Source of the DNA: Crocinitomicaceae bacterium
GTDB lineage: Bacteria; Bacteroidota; Bacteroidia; Flavobacteriales_G; Salibacteraceae
DNA length: 64,000 nucleotides
Assembly (NCBI GenBank): GCA_002713215.1
Contig: PAVO01000014.1
Location: 1 to 64,000, forward strand
Direction: 5' to 3'
Shown in pieces: positions 53,352-62,715 of this stretch (positions are counted from its first letter, which is position 1; each line of letters opens with the position of its first letter). A program made the translations under genes and the position numbers. The notes beneath the pieces were generated by a model that searched no databases, was not told the origin of the DNA, and saw only the letters and a list, made by a program, of their open reading frames with translations.

Positions 53352-53381
53352 TTGGCTTTTTCTACAATGAATCGATATTTG
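53352..53381 (+). promoter_or_regulatory. Candidate internal promoter before the Wzy-like gene
   Basis: TTG at 53352-53354 and GATATTTG at 53374-53381 are spaced by 19 bp, the Bacteroidota optimum. The -7 box misses the first T of TAnnTTTG. It lies 41 bp upstream of the start at 53423 in the largest gap of this part of the locus. Confidence 0.4.
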
Positions 53382-53422
53382 AAACGGTCTAACAATAGAA
53401 AAAGAAAATTTAGTTTAGAGGT

Positions 53423-54745
53423 ATGAATTCGCTGGAAATAGATAACGCGCCAACATCTGCTGTTCCCAAGTGGATTGATTATGCTTTATTACTTACACTA
53501 TTTATCAATGGTATAACGCTGTTTACCACTCCTTTTGAATTCTACATTGGCTATTTTGTAATTATAGTATTAATTCAGAAATACCTCAGGGTTTATAGCT
53601 TTCCCAATACGTTGTTTTGGGCATACCTGGTGTTACTTATTGCCGGAGTTTTGAGTTTGTTTACAGGGCAAAATCAAATTTCTCAGTTCTTAAAAATTTA
53701 CCTGGGCACATTCATGGCATACTTATTTTACTACTATATCCTGGAAAGGTATGAGTGGAATGTTAAGTACTTGTTTCAACTTTATTTAAAAGGAGTTTGG
53801 TGGGCAACAATTATTGGATTGTTACAGTTTGTAAGCTATTTGATAGACTTTAAGTACGGTTATGATTTTAAGTACATTTTTAATAAGTGGGGGATAGTTC
53901 CCGGAGGATTCTTTGGTTTGCGAATAAACTCCATTTTTGGTGAACCTACTTACTATGCCACCTTTATGGCAGGAGGAGCCTTTGTTGCATTACACAACCT
54001 GATTGGAGGTGAGTATTATTACAGTAAATTCAAGTCTGCGGTGATTCTAGTAGTGTATTTTTTAACCTTTAGTGGAAATGCAACTACCGGGTTATTCATT
54101 TCCCTGGCCCTACTTATTTTTAACAGAGGGTTTCTTAAGTATAGTTTTGTTCTTATACCACTTGGCTTTCTAGCCTTTAATTATAATTATGAAACCAATT
54201 TTGAATTTCGGGATCGATTCGATAGTTCATTGGAAGTTTTTCAAACCGAGAATTTTGAAATTGGCTCTACTCATGGTAGCAGTATAATTCTCTTTAATAA
54301 CTACCATGTAGCAATGAAGAGCTTTCAGGAAAATCCTTTATTTGGTGGTGGCTTGGGGTCACACCCTATTTCTTTTGAAAAGTATTCATTAACAAAAAAT
54401 GTTGGTGTCTCTGGTTTTGATTGGAATTCCCAGGATGCAAATTCCATGTTTTTACGATTGGTTTCTGAGACCGGTTTATTTGGAGTAGTTCTTTTCTTAT
54501 GGATTTTGATAAAGTTTTATGTTTTTAGAAAAGATAGTAAGGACGACTATTGGTTGATAAGTAATGCCATTTTGGTAATAATACTTTTAAATTTCATAAG
54601 GCAAGGGCATTACTTTCTTCATGGATTCCCATTCTACGTTTGGATGTACTATTATAATTATCGGCAAAAAAGAAATTCAATTGAAACACAGGTTGATGAA
54701 ATAGATACTGAACTGAATCACGATATCCAATTAAATGTTAGATAA
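53423..54745 (+). CDS. O-antigen ligase/polymerase-like membrane protein (Wzy)
   Basis: A 440-residue protein with about ten hydrophobic helices and a larger periplasmic loop (about 255-340) that contains NNYHVAMKSFQENPLFGGGLGSHP, the motif in which Wzy and WaaL proteins have their working residues. It should polymerise or ligate the lipid-linked repeat units outside the inner membrane. A locus with Wzc but no obvious ligase acceptor favours Wzy. It is preceded by a candidate promoter and followed after 23 bp by a methyltransferase gene. Confidence 0.82.
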   Translation: MNSLEIDNAPTSAVPKWIDYALLLTLFINGITLFTTPFEFYIGYFVIIVLIQKYLRVYSFPNTLFWAYLVLLIAGVLSLFTGQNQISQFLKIYLGTFMAYLFYYYILERYEWNVKYLFQLYLKGVWWATIIGLLQFVSYLIDFKYGYDFKYIFNKWGIVPGGFFGLRINSIFGEPTYYATFMAGGAFVALHNLIGGEYYYSKFKSAVILVVYFLTFSGNATTGLFISLALLIFNRGFLKYSFVLIPLGFLAFNYNYETNFEFRDRFDSSLEVFQTENFEIGSTHGSSIILFNNYHVAMKSFQENPLFGGGLGSHPISFEKYSLTKNVGVSGFDWNSQDANSMFLRLVSETGLFGVVLFLWILIKFYVFRKDSKDDYWLISNAILVIILLNFIRQGHYFLHGFPFYVWMYYYNYRQKRNSIETQVDEIDTELNHDIQLNVR

Positions 54746-54768
54746 TTGCAAATTAAAAGATTTAGACA

Positions 54769-55404
54769 ATGGAAAAAGTATACGCGCAGTATGGTTGTGG
54801 TTTGTCAGCGCCAGATAAGTGGTTGAATTTCGATACTTCCCCAACACTGAGGATACAAAAAAGCTTTGTTCTAAATCTATTTTTAGGGCCGTTTCTCAAA
54901 GTAAAGTTTCCAAAGAACATAATTGTTGGGGATATCATAAAAGGTCTTCCCCTGGAGGAAAACAGTGTTGATGGACTGTTTTGTTCGCATGTATTGGAAC
55001 ATTTAAGCTTCGATGATTACCATACGGCTTTAGAAAACAGTTACAAAGTGTTGAAACCAGGCGGAACTTTTCGGCTAATAATGCCTGATCTTGAGTTTAT
55101 GGTTCAAAGCTACATGGAGAAGAAGAAGCTAGGAAACGATGAAGCTTCGACTGAGTTTATCCGTGATACCTATATGGTGGAAGAGTCTAGAAAAAGAGGG
55201 CTTAGGGCAATTGCTGAACAGGTGTTAGGAAATTCCAGGCATTTGTGGTTATGGGATAATTCTTCAACCATTGCATCATTAGAAAAGGTTGGGTTTAAGG
55301 ATATTAGAAAATGTAAGTTTAATGATTCCGCAGATGAAATGTTTAAATTGGTTGAAGAGGAAGATAGATTTATTGGCTGTGTTTCATTAGAGATGAGCAA
55401 GTAG
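54769..55404 (+). CDS. SAM-dependent methyltransferase of the polysaccharide locus
   Basis: A 211-residue methyltransferase. The opening YGCGLSAPDKWLNFDTSPTL is a motif-I variant seen in many EPS-locus type-11 enzymes; then GLPLEENSVDGLFCSHVLEHL (DxVDxxxxxHVLEHL) and LKPGGTFRLIMPDLE. Motif I is short and lacks a strict GxGxG, yet the other parts are intact. It may methylate a sugar or chain end. The genes after it run on the minus strand. Confidence 0.8.
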   Translation: MEKVYAQYGCGLSAPDKWLNFDTSPTLRIQKSFVLNLFLGPFLKVKFPKNIIVGDIIKGLPLEENSVDGLFCSHVLEHLSFDDYHTALENSYKVLKPGGTFRLIMPDLEFMVQSYMEKKKLGNDEASTEFIRDTYMVEESRKRGLRAIAEQVLGNSRHLWLWDNSSTIASLEKVGFKDIRKCKFNDSADEMFKLVEEEDRFIGCVSLEMSK

Positions 55405-55456
55405 TTTTTTAAATGGTATTTCTGGTGCAACCCTGATTGGCCTGTAATGGGCTTGA

Positions 55457-56299
55457 TTATACTCCAATTCTTCTGTTCTGAATTCTTCCCAAGGCAAACT
55501 TCACAACTCCTAAGTCCCAAAAAGACTCAATATTAATTCGCTTGATCTTCCGGGGTATTTTTTTTGTCGAATTACTTCCGTGATAAGTGGTGAAATGGAA
55601 TTTGTAATTGGTATCTATTATTTTTTCCGCTTCACTGGAAACACTTAAAACAGTGTTATTTGGGCTGCAAAAACTAACTGCCTTGAATCCAGTTTTTTCT
55701 TCGATATGTTTTTTTGATTCAACAATTTCGTATTGCAACTCTGCTTCTAGCATATCAGCACTAAGTAGATGAGACATGGTGTGAGAGCCTATAGAATTTC
55801 CCGCGTCGACCAATTCTTTTATTTCATCCCAGCTTACGGATTCAAAATCTTCAGATTCATGATCGAATTTAGGGTTAACGACTGGCCTGATATTGTCCAA
55901 ATAATACTGCCTTCCATCCTTTTTTAAGCTACTCTCAACGAATTTGGGAACGATGAAAAATAAAGCCTGAAGGTTATACTTTTTTAGAGTTTCAACCGCG
56001 TACAGGTTGTTCTTCAGACCATCGTCAAAAGTTAGCAATAGACTTGGCTTCTTACTGTTGTTGACAATAGGCTTATGATCCAACAAAACCGAAGGGTTTA
56101 TTATGTTGAAGTTCTTCTGAAGAAACCTCAAATGAATATCGAAGTTATCCTGAAGTTTTTTTGGAGTACTATGAAGGTTGAGGACAATGAGTTCGTCTTT
56201 TTTCCAGTGAAAGCCATTAAGAAGAATAAACTCCACTAAACCGAGAATCAGTTTAATGTAATAGGCTAGGTTTTTATTTTGATAGGTTTCAATTACCAT
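55457..56299 (-). CDS. Polysaccharide deacetylase (NodB homology), 1
   Basis: A 280-residue CE4-type protein. The metal-binding motif 1 LLTFDDGLKNN (about 105-115 in the longer frame) has the Asp pair, motif 2 is SIGSHTMSHLLSA (H-x3-H), and SFCSPNNTVL stands near motif 3. It would remove an N- or O-acetyl group from a glycan. The frame extends to 56329, but the ATG at 56299 is preferred because it overlaps the upstream GNAT gene by 7 bp rather than 37. A hydrophobic stretch near the N-terminus suggests membrane association. Confidence 0.83.
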   Translation of the reverse strand: MVIETYQNKNLAYYIKLILGLVEFILLNGFHWKKDELIVLNLHSTPKKLQDNFDIHLRFLQKNFNIINPSVLLDHKPIVNNSKKPSLLLTFDDGLKNNLYAVETLKKYNLQALFFIVPKFVESSLKKDGRQYYLDNIRPVVNPKFDHESEDFESVSWDEIKELVDAGNSIGSHTMSHLLSADMLEAELQYEIVESKKHIEEKTGFKAVSFCSPNNTVLSVSSEAEKIIDTNYKFHFTTYHGSNSTKKIPRKIKRINIESFWDLGVVKFALGRIQNRRIGV

Positions 56300-57213
56300 G
56301 TGTCGATATCTCCACGTGTAAGCATCCAATTGCCGTATTGCTCCTGTGGATTTATTTTCATGGGCTTGTAAATGAAATGTATAGCCTTGTTTATTTTTTT
56401 AAACCCACTGGATTTTAAACATTCAATGATTTCATAGTTGTTCGCAGAAATGGCCATGGAAACGATAGTTACATTAAACTTCCTAAATGCATATCCAGTT
56501 AATTCATTTAGGGCACCTTTCAATTGCATAGGATCACCATAGAAGTTACCAATGGTTAGTTCATTGATAAACCGTTTTCTTTTTGTTACCTTAAATTCCA
56601 GGAGAATATTCTCAAATTGCTTTGGTCGGAAATAGTGTTTAGGATCAGAAAAGTTTGCTCTCCAAGCATTGAACTCAGAATTATAGTTCGTTTTCAAGAA
56701 CTTCCCGTTCTGTACATAATTGGTCAACTCCGGTGGATCGGCAAAGTCCGAATTCGCAGAAAAAACTCCCGCGACGGGGTTAATTATTTTTACATACCAC
56801 TCAAGGTCAAATGGGTTCAACCATTCATCCCGTATAAAACTTTTATAGGAAGCAACCACAGGAAAACCCATCAAAAAATCTATGGAGTCATATTGTTCTC
56901 CCAGGTGAATTTGCTGCAATAGCTTGTTGAATAAACGTTGACCTCTAAAATCAGGATTAATTATGGAGTTTCCACTTTGATAAACGTTTAACCGTTTCTT
57001 TTCAAACTCCATTGGCCAATGAAAAAAACTTTGAAACCCAGCGACTGTTTCTCCTTCCAAAGCCACTAACATTATGGCCTTATTTTGTTGATATGGGTGG
57101 AAGTAGAATTCTTTGAATTTTGTTGCAAATTCATCAAAACCTACGTTATATTGCGCAACAAATAGGTTGATGATTTGGTCATGCATCCAGGGTTTATAAA
57201 GACTGTAATTCAC
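56293..57213 (-). CDS. GNAT-family acyltransferase-like protein
   Basis: A 306-residue protein with an N-terminal GNAT domain: LVALEGETVAGFQSFFHWP, then SGNSIINPDFRGQRLFNKLLQQIH, in which PDFRGQRL is the acetyl-CoA loop (Q/R-x-x-G-x-G/A). A second half (about 150-300) has no clear hallmark but resembles the paired domains of EPS-locus GNATs. It begins at GTG, only 14 bp from the divergent glycosyltransferase ATG. Paired with a deacetylase it may set the acylation of the polysaccharide. Confidence 0.7.
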   Translation of the reverse strand: MNYSLYKPWMHDQIINLFVAQYNVGFDEFATKFKEFYFHPYQQNKAIMLVALEGETVAGFQSFFHWPMEFEKKRLNVYQSGNSIINPDFRGQRLFNKLLQQIHLGEQYDSIDFLMGFPVVASYKSFIRDEWLNPFDLEWYVKIINPVAGVFSANSDFADPPELTNYVQNGKFLKTNYNSEFNAWRANFSDPKHYFRPKQFENILLEFKVTKRKRFINELTIGNFYGDPMQLKGALNELTGYAFRKFNVTIVSMAISANNYEIIECLKSSGFKKINKAIHFIYKPMKINPQEQYGNWMLTRGDIDTW

Positions 57214-57227
57214 GTAATTTGCAATTT

Positions 57228-58280
57228 ATGAGTAAGAACAAATGTATCTTAATTTGTTATTATGAGTTAGCCGAGTATTTTACCACGGTGATCAACTTGC
57301 TCTCAAATAGGGCCAACGTACATCTGATTCATTATCCGCTAAATGTGGAAGCTCCCTTTGATTTCAAGTTTTCCCCTAATGTTACTACGTATAATAGGAA
57401 AGACCTTGGTGCTGAAGATATTCAAGGGATTTTTAAGAAAACCGATCCTGATCTGGTTTTTTTTGCCGGTTGGGGAGACGAAGGATACAATAGTCTGTTT
57501 TCAATCTTGAAACCTGATCAAATCTCCCTCTTAGGGTTTGACAATTCTTACGATCAATCAATTAAGCAAGAACTAAAGGCGCTATATTTTAAGTTGTTCA
57601 AGAGGAAGAATTTTGATTATTGTTTTGTACCAGGGATTCCGCAAAAAAGTTTAGCCCTGAAGATGGGATTTACAGATAAGCAAATTCTTACAGGTGCATA
57701 TACCGCTGATGTTGACAAGTTCAATACGTATTTTGAGTTGCGGAAGAATTCTAATACCGGGTCAGGAAAGTTTCTTTATCTGGGAAGGTACATTAAGCGA
57801 AAGGGAATATTCGATTTGTGGAAGGCCTATCAAAAGTACCGCGAAAAAGGTGGTTTATGGGAATTGTATTGCATAGGTACCGGAAGTGAGTGGGATAATA
57901 GGTATGAAGGGGAAGGAGTTACCCATTTTGGGTTTAAACAACCACATGAGATATTTGAGGTAATAAAGGATTGTACGGCTTATATATTGCCCAGCCACTT
58001 TGAACCCTGGGGAGTTAGCGTACATGAGATGGCTGCGGTTGGAATGCCAATGATTCTTAGCAATCAAATTATTTCGGGAACACAATTTTTGGTGTCCAAT
58101 GAAAATGGCTTTAGTTTTCAATCGGGTAATGTGGATGACTTGTGCGAAAAAATGATTACTATTTCAGGTTTAAGTGAACAGAGGCTTATAGAATTTGGAA
58201 AAAAAAGTCATGAAAAAGCACAGGAAAATACACCTCAAATTTGGGTGAATAATGTACTTAGTCTCCTAACTAAAAAGTAA
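57228..58280 (+). CDS. GT4 glycosyltransferase
   Basis: A 350-residue GT-B enzyme. The C-terminal half shows FLYLGRYIKRKGIFDLW, VTHFGFKQPHEIFEVI and the loop PSHFEPWGVSVHEMAAVGMPMI, the GT4 EX7E pattern. The ATG at 57228 is used; a TTG three codons earlier is less likely. Its start is only 14 bp from the divergent GNAT gene, so its promoter must lie within that gene. It is 28 bp upstream of asnB. Confidence 0.87.
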   Translation: MSKNKCILICYYELAEYFTTVINLLSNRANVHLIHYPLNVEAPFDFKFSPNVTTYNRKDLGAEDIQGIFKKTDPDLVFFAGWGDEGYNSLFSILKPDQISLLGFDNSYDQSIKQELKALYFKLFKRKNFDYCFVPGIPQKSLALKMGFTDKQILTGAYTADVDKFNTYFELRKNSNTGSGKFLYLGRYIKRKGIFDLWKAYQKYREKGGLWELYCIGTGSEWDNRYEGEGVTHFGFKQPHEIFEVIKDCTAYILPSHFEPWGVSVHEMAAVGMPMILSNQIISGTQFLVSNENGFSFQSGNVDDLCEKMITISGLSEQRLIEFGKKSHEKAQENTPQIWVNNVLSLLTKK

Positions 58281-58308
58281 ATTGGTCTAAGTAAAAACTA
58301 TTGATTCT

Positions 58309-60177
58309 ATGTGCGGTATTGCTGGTGTTTATGGTTTAGAAGGAATAGAAAATCCTAAGCAGACTTCTGATTTGTTAATAGAAGCCATTGGACATCGTGG
58401 ACCTGATGCCCATGGGGCCTACCTGGATTCAGAGGTTATTCTAACCCACACTCGACTTTCTATAATCGATCTGGATGCTCGCTCACACCAACCATTTATT
58501 GATCCGGAAGGACGATACGTATTGGTTTTTAATGGTGAGATATACAATTATTTAGAAATTCGAAAAGAACTGCCCGATTATCAGTTTAAGACCAATTCCG
58601 ATACAGAAGTTCTATTGGTCGCGTGGAAAAAATGGGGGAGCGAATGCCTTAAAAAGCTGAATGGGATGTTTGCTTTTTCCGTTTGGGATAAACAAAACGC
58701 TGAGCTCTTTTTATGCCGTGATCGTCTGGGTATAAAACCATTGTACTTGTATCAAGACGATAAACGAATCCTATTTTCTTCAGAGATTAGATCACTTCTG
58801 AATACAGGTTTGGTTCCAAGAAAGTTGAATGGTTCTAACCTGGAGGAATATTTGAAATACCAAACCGTACACGCTCCTCGTACCATGATTCAGGGAGTAG
58901 AATTAATTTCACCCGGTTCATTCTTAAGAATTTCGGATAACGAAATTGAAAGAAAGCAATTTTGGAATTTAACGAAAGTACCATTAGCTGCTGGTTCCAA
59001 TAAAGATCAGGTTCATAAGAGCATCGCTTCATTGCTGAATACATCAGTTGAAATGAGGTTGCTTAGTGATGTACCACTAGGCGCATTTCTTTCTGGTGGG
59101 ATAGACTCATCATTAATTGTTGGAATTGTGTCTGAGAGGTTGAATAAGAAAATAGACACCTTTTCGGTTACCTTCGACGAACAGGAATTTTCTGAGGCTA
59201 AATACAGTAATCTAATAGCTAAAAAATTTGGCACAAATCATCACGAAATAGCATTAAGCCAGGATGATTTTAAAGAGGCAGTTCCAAAGGCCCTGTTGGC
59301 AATGGATCATCCCAGCGGCGATGGTCCAAACAGTTATGTTGTGTCGGAGGCCGTAAAAAAGTCGGGCCTTACAGTTGCATTGTCGGGTTTGGGAGGGGAC
59401 GAGTTGTTTGCAGGTTATCCTTTTTTTAAGCAATACATGGAATTGAACCAAAAAAGGTACCTGTTGAGTTTTCCAAAATATGCACGGAACCTGGTTACCC
59501 AAATCATAAAACTGAAATATCCGGGAATAAAAGGTCAAAAAATAGCGGAAACATTCACACTTCCATATTTCGATGTTCCACATACCTATCCAATTAACCG
59601 AAGGGCACTTAGTGATAAGGACATTAAAGACGTTTTATCCAATTATGGAGGGGCGGACTCCCTTTTTCAAGATTTGAAGTCAATACTCAACTGGCAAGCT
59701 ACCGGCAATCTACCCGAATTAAGTAAAGTATCCATTGCAGAAATTTCGACCTATATGCAAAATGTGTTGCTAAGGGATACCGATCAAATGAGTATGGCAC
59801 ATGCATTAGAAGTACGTGTGCCTTTTTTGGATCACCGATTAGTTGATTATGTTATGGGGATTGGTGATAATATAAAGTATCCCAGATTTGCTAAGTCTCT
59901 TTTGATTGACGCTTACAAAGGACTTTTACCTGACGAGATTATTCACCGACCTAAAATGGGGTTTGTATTCCCTTGGGAGCATTGGATGAAAAACGAATTG
60001 AAGGATTTGTGTATTTCATCCTTGGATTATCTGGAGAATGAAACGGGCTATTTCAATCAAGGATCATTGTATAACTTATTCAACCGTTTTCTGGCAGGAG
60101 ATAAAACTGTATCTTGGAGCAGAATTTGGCCCATTGTTGCCTTAGGAACCTGGATGAAAAATAATAAAGTTGAATAG
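58309..60177 (+). CDS. asnB: Glutamine-hydrolysing asparagine synthase-like amidotransferase
   Basis: A 622-residue enzyme. Cys2 is the glutaminase nucleophile after Met removal (MCGIAGVYG); the Ntn domain contains HRGPD and HTRLSIIDL; the C-terminal PP-loop is LSGGIDSS near 261-268. All motifs of AsnB are present. Inside a polysaccharide locus this family often amidates uronic acids rather than making asparagine, and the nucleotide-sugar dehydrogenase supplies a suitable acid. Its end overlaps the next gene by 8 bp. Both roles remain open. Confidence 0.9.
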   Translation: MCGIAGVYGLEGIENPKQTSDLLIEAIGHRGPDAHGAYLDSEVILTHTRLSIIDLDARSHQPFIDPEGRYVLVFNGEIYNYLEIRKELPDYQFKTNSDTEVLLVAWKKWGSECLKKLNGMFAFSVWDKQNAELFLCRDRLGIKPLYLYQDDKRILFSSEIRSLLNTGLVPRKLNGSNLEEYLKYQTVHAPRTMIQGVELISPGSFLRISDNEIERKQFWNLTKVPLAAGSNKDQVHKSIASLLNTSVEMRLLSDVPLGAFLSGGIDSSLIVGIVSERLNKKIDTFSVTFDEQEFSEAKYSNLIAKKFGTNHHEIALSQDDFKEAVPKALLAMDHPSGDGPNSYVVSEAVKKSGLTVALSGLGGDELFAGYPFFKQYMELNQKRYLLSFPKYARNLVTQIIKLKYPGIKGQKIAETFTLPYFDVPHTYPINRRALSDKDIKDVLSNYGGADSLFQDLKSILNWQATGNLPELSKVSIAEISTYMQNVLLRDTDQMSMAHALEVRVPFLDHRLVDYVMGIGDNIKYPRFAKSLLIDAYKGLLPDEIIHRPKMGFVFPWEHWMKNELKDLCISSLDYLENETGYFNQGSLYNLFNRFLAGDKTVSWSRIWPIVALGTWMKNNKVE

Positions 60178-61300
60178 TTCGAATAGTTCGCGAGTTCTAA
60201 TATTATCCGATTGGTATTTGCCTGGAATTAAAGCAGGAGGCCCTATTCGAAGTGTAGATGGAATAATTCAGGCCTTAAAAGGCGAGTTGGACATATGGTT
60301 AATTACCTCTGACCGCGATTTAAACGACACAAATCCGTATGCTGATATTGAGACTGATAAATGGCTTGAGCAGAATGGAATTCATATTTACTATGCAGGT
60401 CCCGATAATATAGGGCCTATTATTGAAGCTGAACTGCACAAAACCTGGAGTGCAGTGTACATGAATAGCTTGTTTTCTTTTCGTTTCACCTTGCGCCCTC
60501 TGATGATTTGCAACCGTCTAAAGATCAATAAAGTCGTTTTGGCACCCAGGGGAATGTTGGGTAGTGGAGCCTTACAAATAAAGAAGAATAAGAAGCAGCT
60601 ATTTCTAAGTGTTGCAAGGTGGTTTGGATTTTATAAGCGAGTAACATGGCACGTTTCTTCAAAGTTCGAAAAACAACAAGTTAGTGCTTATTTTAAGGAG
60701 GCCAACATAGAGATTTTGCCAAGCCTTTCCAAAATGAAATCCAGTAAAGCGTATTATGAAAATGTTACGAACGACTGTTTGCAAATGGTATTAGTTGCCA
60801 GGATGGCTAAGGTGAAAAACGTTGATTTTTTACTTTCTGTTTTAAATTCGGTGTCAACTAGTTATCAATTGGATTTATATGGTCCCATTGAAGACAAAGA
60901 TTACTGGCGGCAATGCCAGGAAAAGATTCAGTTGAATAAGCTCAATGTAAATTACAAAGGAGAGTTACCGAATGAGACTGTGTTGGATACCATTAAAAAT
61001 TATGACCTTTTTGTATTGCCCACCACTGGTGAGAATTTTGGGCATTCCATATTGGAAAGCTTAACAGCTTCAGTTCCAGTATTAATTTCAAATAGAACAC
61101 CCTGGGTTGAGCTGGAAGACCGGCAAGCCGGTTTTGATTTGGAACTGAACGAACCCCAATCATGGGTAAATAAAATAGAATACTTCTCCAATTTGACTCA
61201 TTCAGAAAGACAGCAATGGAGGCAAGGGGCATGGAAATTGTCAGTAGAAAAGCTGGATCAGTCAAAATTGGTTAAGAAATACGTTAAACTTTTTAGCTAG
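60170..61300 (+). CDS. GT4 glycosyltransferase
   Basis: A 376-residue GT-B enzyme. The N-terminus has LILSDWYLPGIKAGGPIRSV, common to WcaI/WbpY-like GT4 members; KVVLAPRGMLGSGAL follows, and the C-terminal MVLVARMAKVKNVDFLL, YKGELPNETVL and PTTGENFGHSILESLTAS (EX7E loop) complete the domain. The start is a TTG at 60170, overlapping asnB by 8 bp; no ATG is near and the motif begins soon after. Confidence 0.87.
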   Translation: MNSSNSSRVLILSDWYLPGIKAGGPIRSVDGIIQALKGELDIWLITSDRDLNDTNPYADIETDKWLEQNGIHIYYAGPDNIGPIIEAELHKTWSAVYMNSLFSFRFTLRPLMICNRLKINKVVLAPRGMLGSGALQIKKNKKQLFLSVARWFGFYKRVTWHVSSKFEKQQVSAYFKEANIEILPSLSKMKSSKAYYENVTNDCLQMVLVARMAKVKNVDFLLSVLNSVSTSYQLDLYGPIEDKDYWRQCQEKIQLNKLNVNYKGELPNETVLDTIKNYDLFVLPTTGENFGHSILESLTASVPVLISNRTPWVELEDRQAGFDLELNEPQSWVNKIEYFSNLTHSERQQWRQGAWKLSVEKLDQSKLVKKYVKLFS

Positions 61301-61316
61301 CCTTATATTTGAGCAA

Positions 61317-61868
61317 ATGGAAAAAACGGATTTAAGTGCTTTTGACAATTCTTGGTATTATCCAGGAAGCCCGTTGCTTCGCCTATTTTGGTATTTTGTG
61401 AACATTATTTTTTTTCAAAACCCCTTTTTCCCATTTATTAAGCCCAAGGTTTTATTGTTAAAAATGTTTGGTGCTAAGCTTGGGAAAGGAGTTGTCATTA
61501 AGCCTGCAGTAAATATCAAATATCCCTGGAAACTAATTGTGGGTAATCATGTATGGATTGGAGAAGGTGTATGGATTGATAATTTAGATCGTGTCATTAT
61601 AGGAGATAATTGCTGTATAAGCCAGGGGGCGTTAATTCTAAGTGGAAACCATCATTACAAAAAGAAAACATTTGACTTAATTATTAAACCAATTGTATTG
61701 GAAGATGGGGTTTGGATTGGCGCAAAATCAATTGTAACGCAAGGTGTAAAGTGTGGTTCGCACTCATTGTTGGTTGTCGGTTCAGTAGCTTCTTCCAACA
61801 TGGACCCCTATACTATATACAGAGGAAACCCAGCTGAAGCAGTAAAGGAAAGAGTTATTAGGGATTAA
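61317..61868 (+). CDS. wcaF: WcaF-type acetyltransferase (left-handed beta helix)
   Basis: A 183-residue hexapeptide-repeat acyltransferase like WcaF of colanic acid synthesis. Typical parts are [42 protein letters not shown] and [14 protein letters not shown], the repeats of a trimeric left-handed helix. It puts acetyl groups on sugars of the exopolysaccharide. Its end overlaps, tail to tail, the polysaccharide deacetylase gene by 11 bp. Confidence 0.92.
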   Translation: MEKTDLSAFDNSWYYPGSPLLRLFWYFVNIIFFQNPFFPFIKPKVLLLKMFGAKLGKGVVIKPAVNIKYPWKLIVGNHVWIGEGVWIDNLDRVIIGDNCCISQGALILSGNHHYKKKTFDLIIKPIVLEDGVWIGAKSIVTQGVKCGSHSLLVVGSVASSNMDPYTIYRGNPAEAVKERVIRD

Positions 61869-62712
61869 TTTTTATGACCCTTGCATTGGACCAGTCCACA
61901 TTTGCGTTGGCCTCATTAAGGTCTACAAAGGAAAAATCTTTTATTAGGGATTCCAGTTTATTGAAAGCTCCACTTAAACCGTAGTATGATTTAAATTTTC
62001 TGGTTAAGGGAAGGTCTTTAATCATGGGCTGATTTGGATCGAAATCCCTGGGGTGAAAATAGGTCATAACATACTTCGATTGCTTCATCATTTTTTTGAT
62101 GGCCCAGTAGGGGAAGAGCCTAAAATATCCTCCACCTGAAAATATGATTTTGTTGCCAAGTACCTGAACCAGGTTAATTGGGAATTCTTTAATCTGCAGT
62201 CCATTAAAATTGATCAACCCCGGTTCTGCTAATCCATATTGTTCAAATCCTCCATGGGCTCGTTTAGCAGGAAAAACACTGCAGTCAATTTCAATTCCTT
62301 GATTAATGAGCTCCTCAAAAACCCATGTATTGTTGTTTGTCAATGAAAAACCAGGAGCTCGGTAAGTTTTAATTTTCTTTCCAATTATATCTTCCAAACT
62401 CTTTATAGAGATTTCCAGATCGTTTCTAAATTCCTCTTTAGATTGGTTGTAAGCTAATTGATGCAGATCGGAGTGAGTGGCAATTTCATAGCCTTCAGAG
62501 TCGATTTGTTTTAAGATATCTGGAAATTTTCGGGCAACCCAACCAAGGACAAAAAAAGTGGCCTTTTGATTTTCACGACTAAGAAGTCCCAGGATTCTAT
62601 CCATATTGGACTCTATCCGATATTCATAAGTAGCCCATTCAGATTCCGTCTTGGTTGAATCATTATCAAGAATATGAAACCACTCTTCTATATCAAAGGT
62701 CAGAATATTCAT
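61858..62712 (-). CDS. Polysaccharide deacetylase (DUF3473-like), 2
   Basis: A 284-residue NodB-type deacetylase. FDIEEWFHI (5-13) carries the Asp-Glu motif of the XrtA/PEP-CTERM-associated and Bacteroidota deacetylases; [21 protein letters not shown] (H-x3-H) and YRAPGFSLT (motif 3) follow; [10 protein letters not shown] is the C-terminal signature. Unlike the first deacetylase it lacks a membrane helix. It is just 3 bp downstream of a formyltransferase gene, suggesting deacetylation then formylation of one sugar. Confidence 0.88.
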   Translation of the reverse strand: MNILTFDIEEWFHILDNDSTKTESEWATYEYRIESNMDRILGLLSRENQKATFFVLGWVARKFPDILKQIDSEGYEIATHSDLHQLAYNQSKEEFRNDLEISIKSLEDIIGKKIKTYRAPGFSLTNNNTWVFEELINQGIEIDCSVFPAKRAHGGFEQYGLAEPGLINFNGLQIKEFPINLVQVLGNKIIFSGGGYFRLFPYWAIKKMMKQSKYVMTYFHPRDFDPNQPMIKDLPLTRKFKSYYGLSGAFNKLESLIKDFSFVDLNEANANVDWSNARVIKINP

Positions 62713-62715
62713 TAA

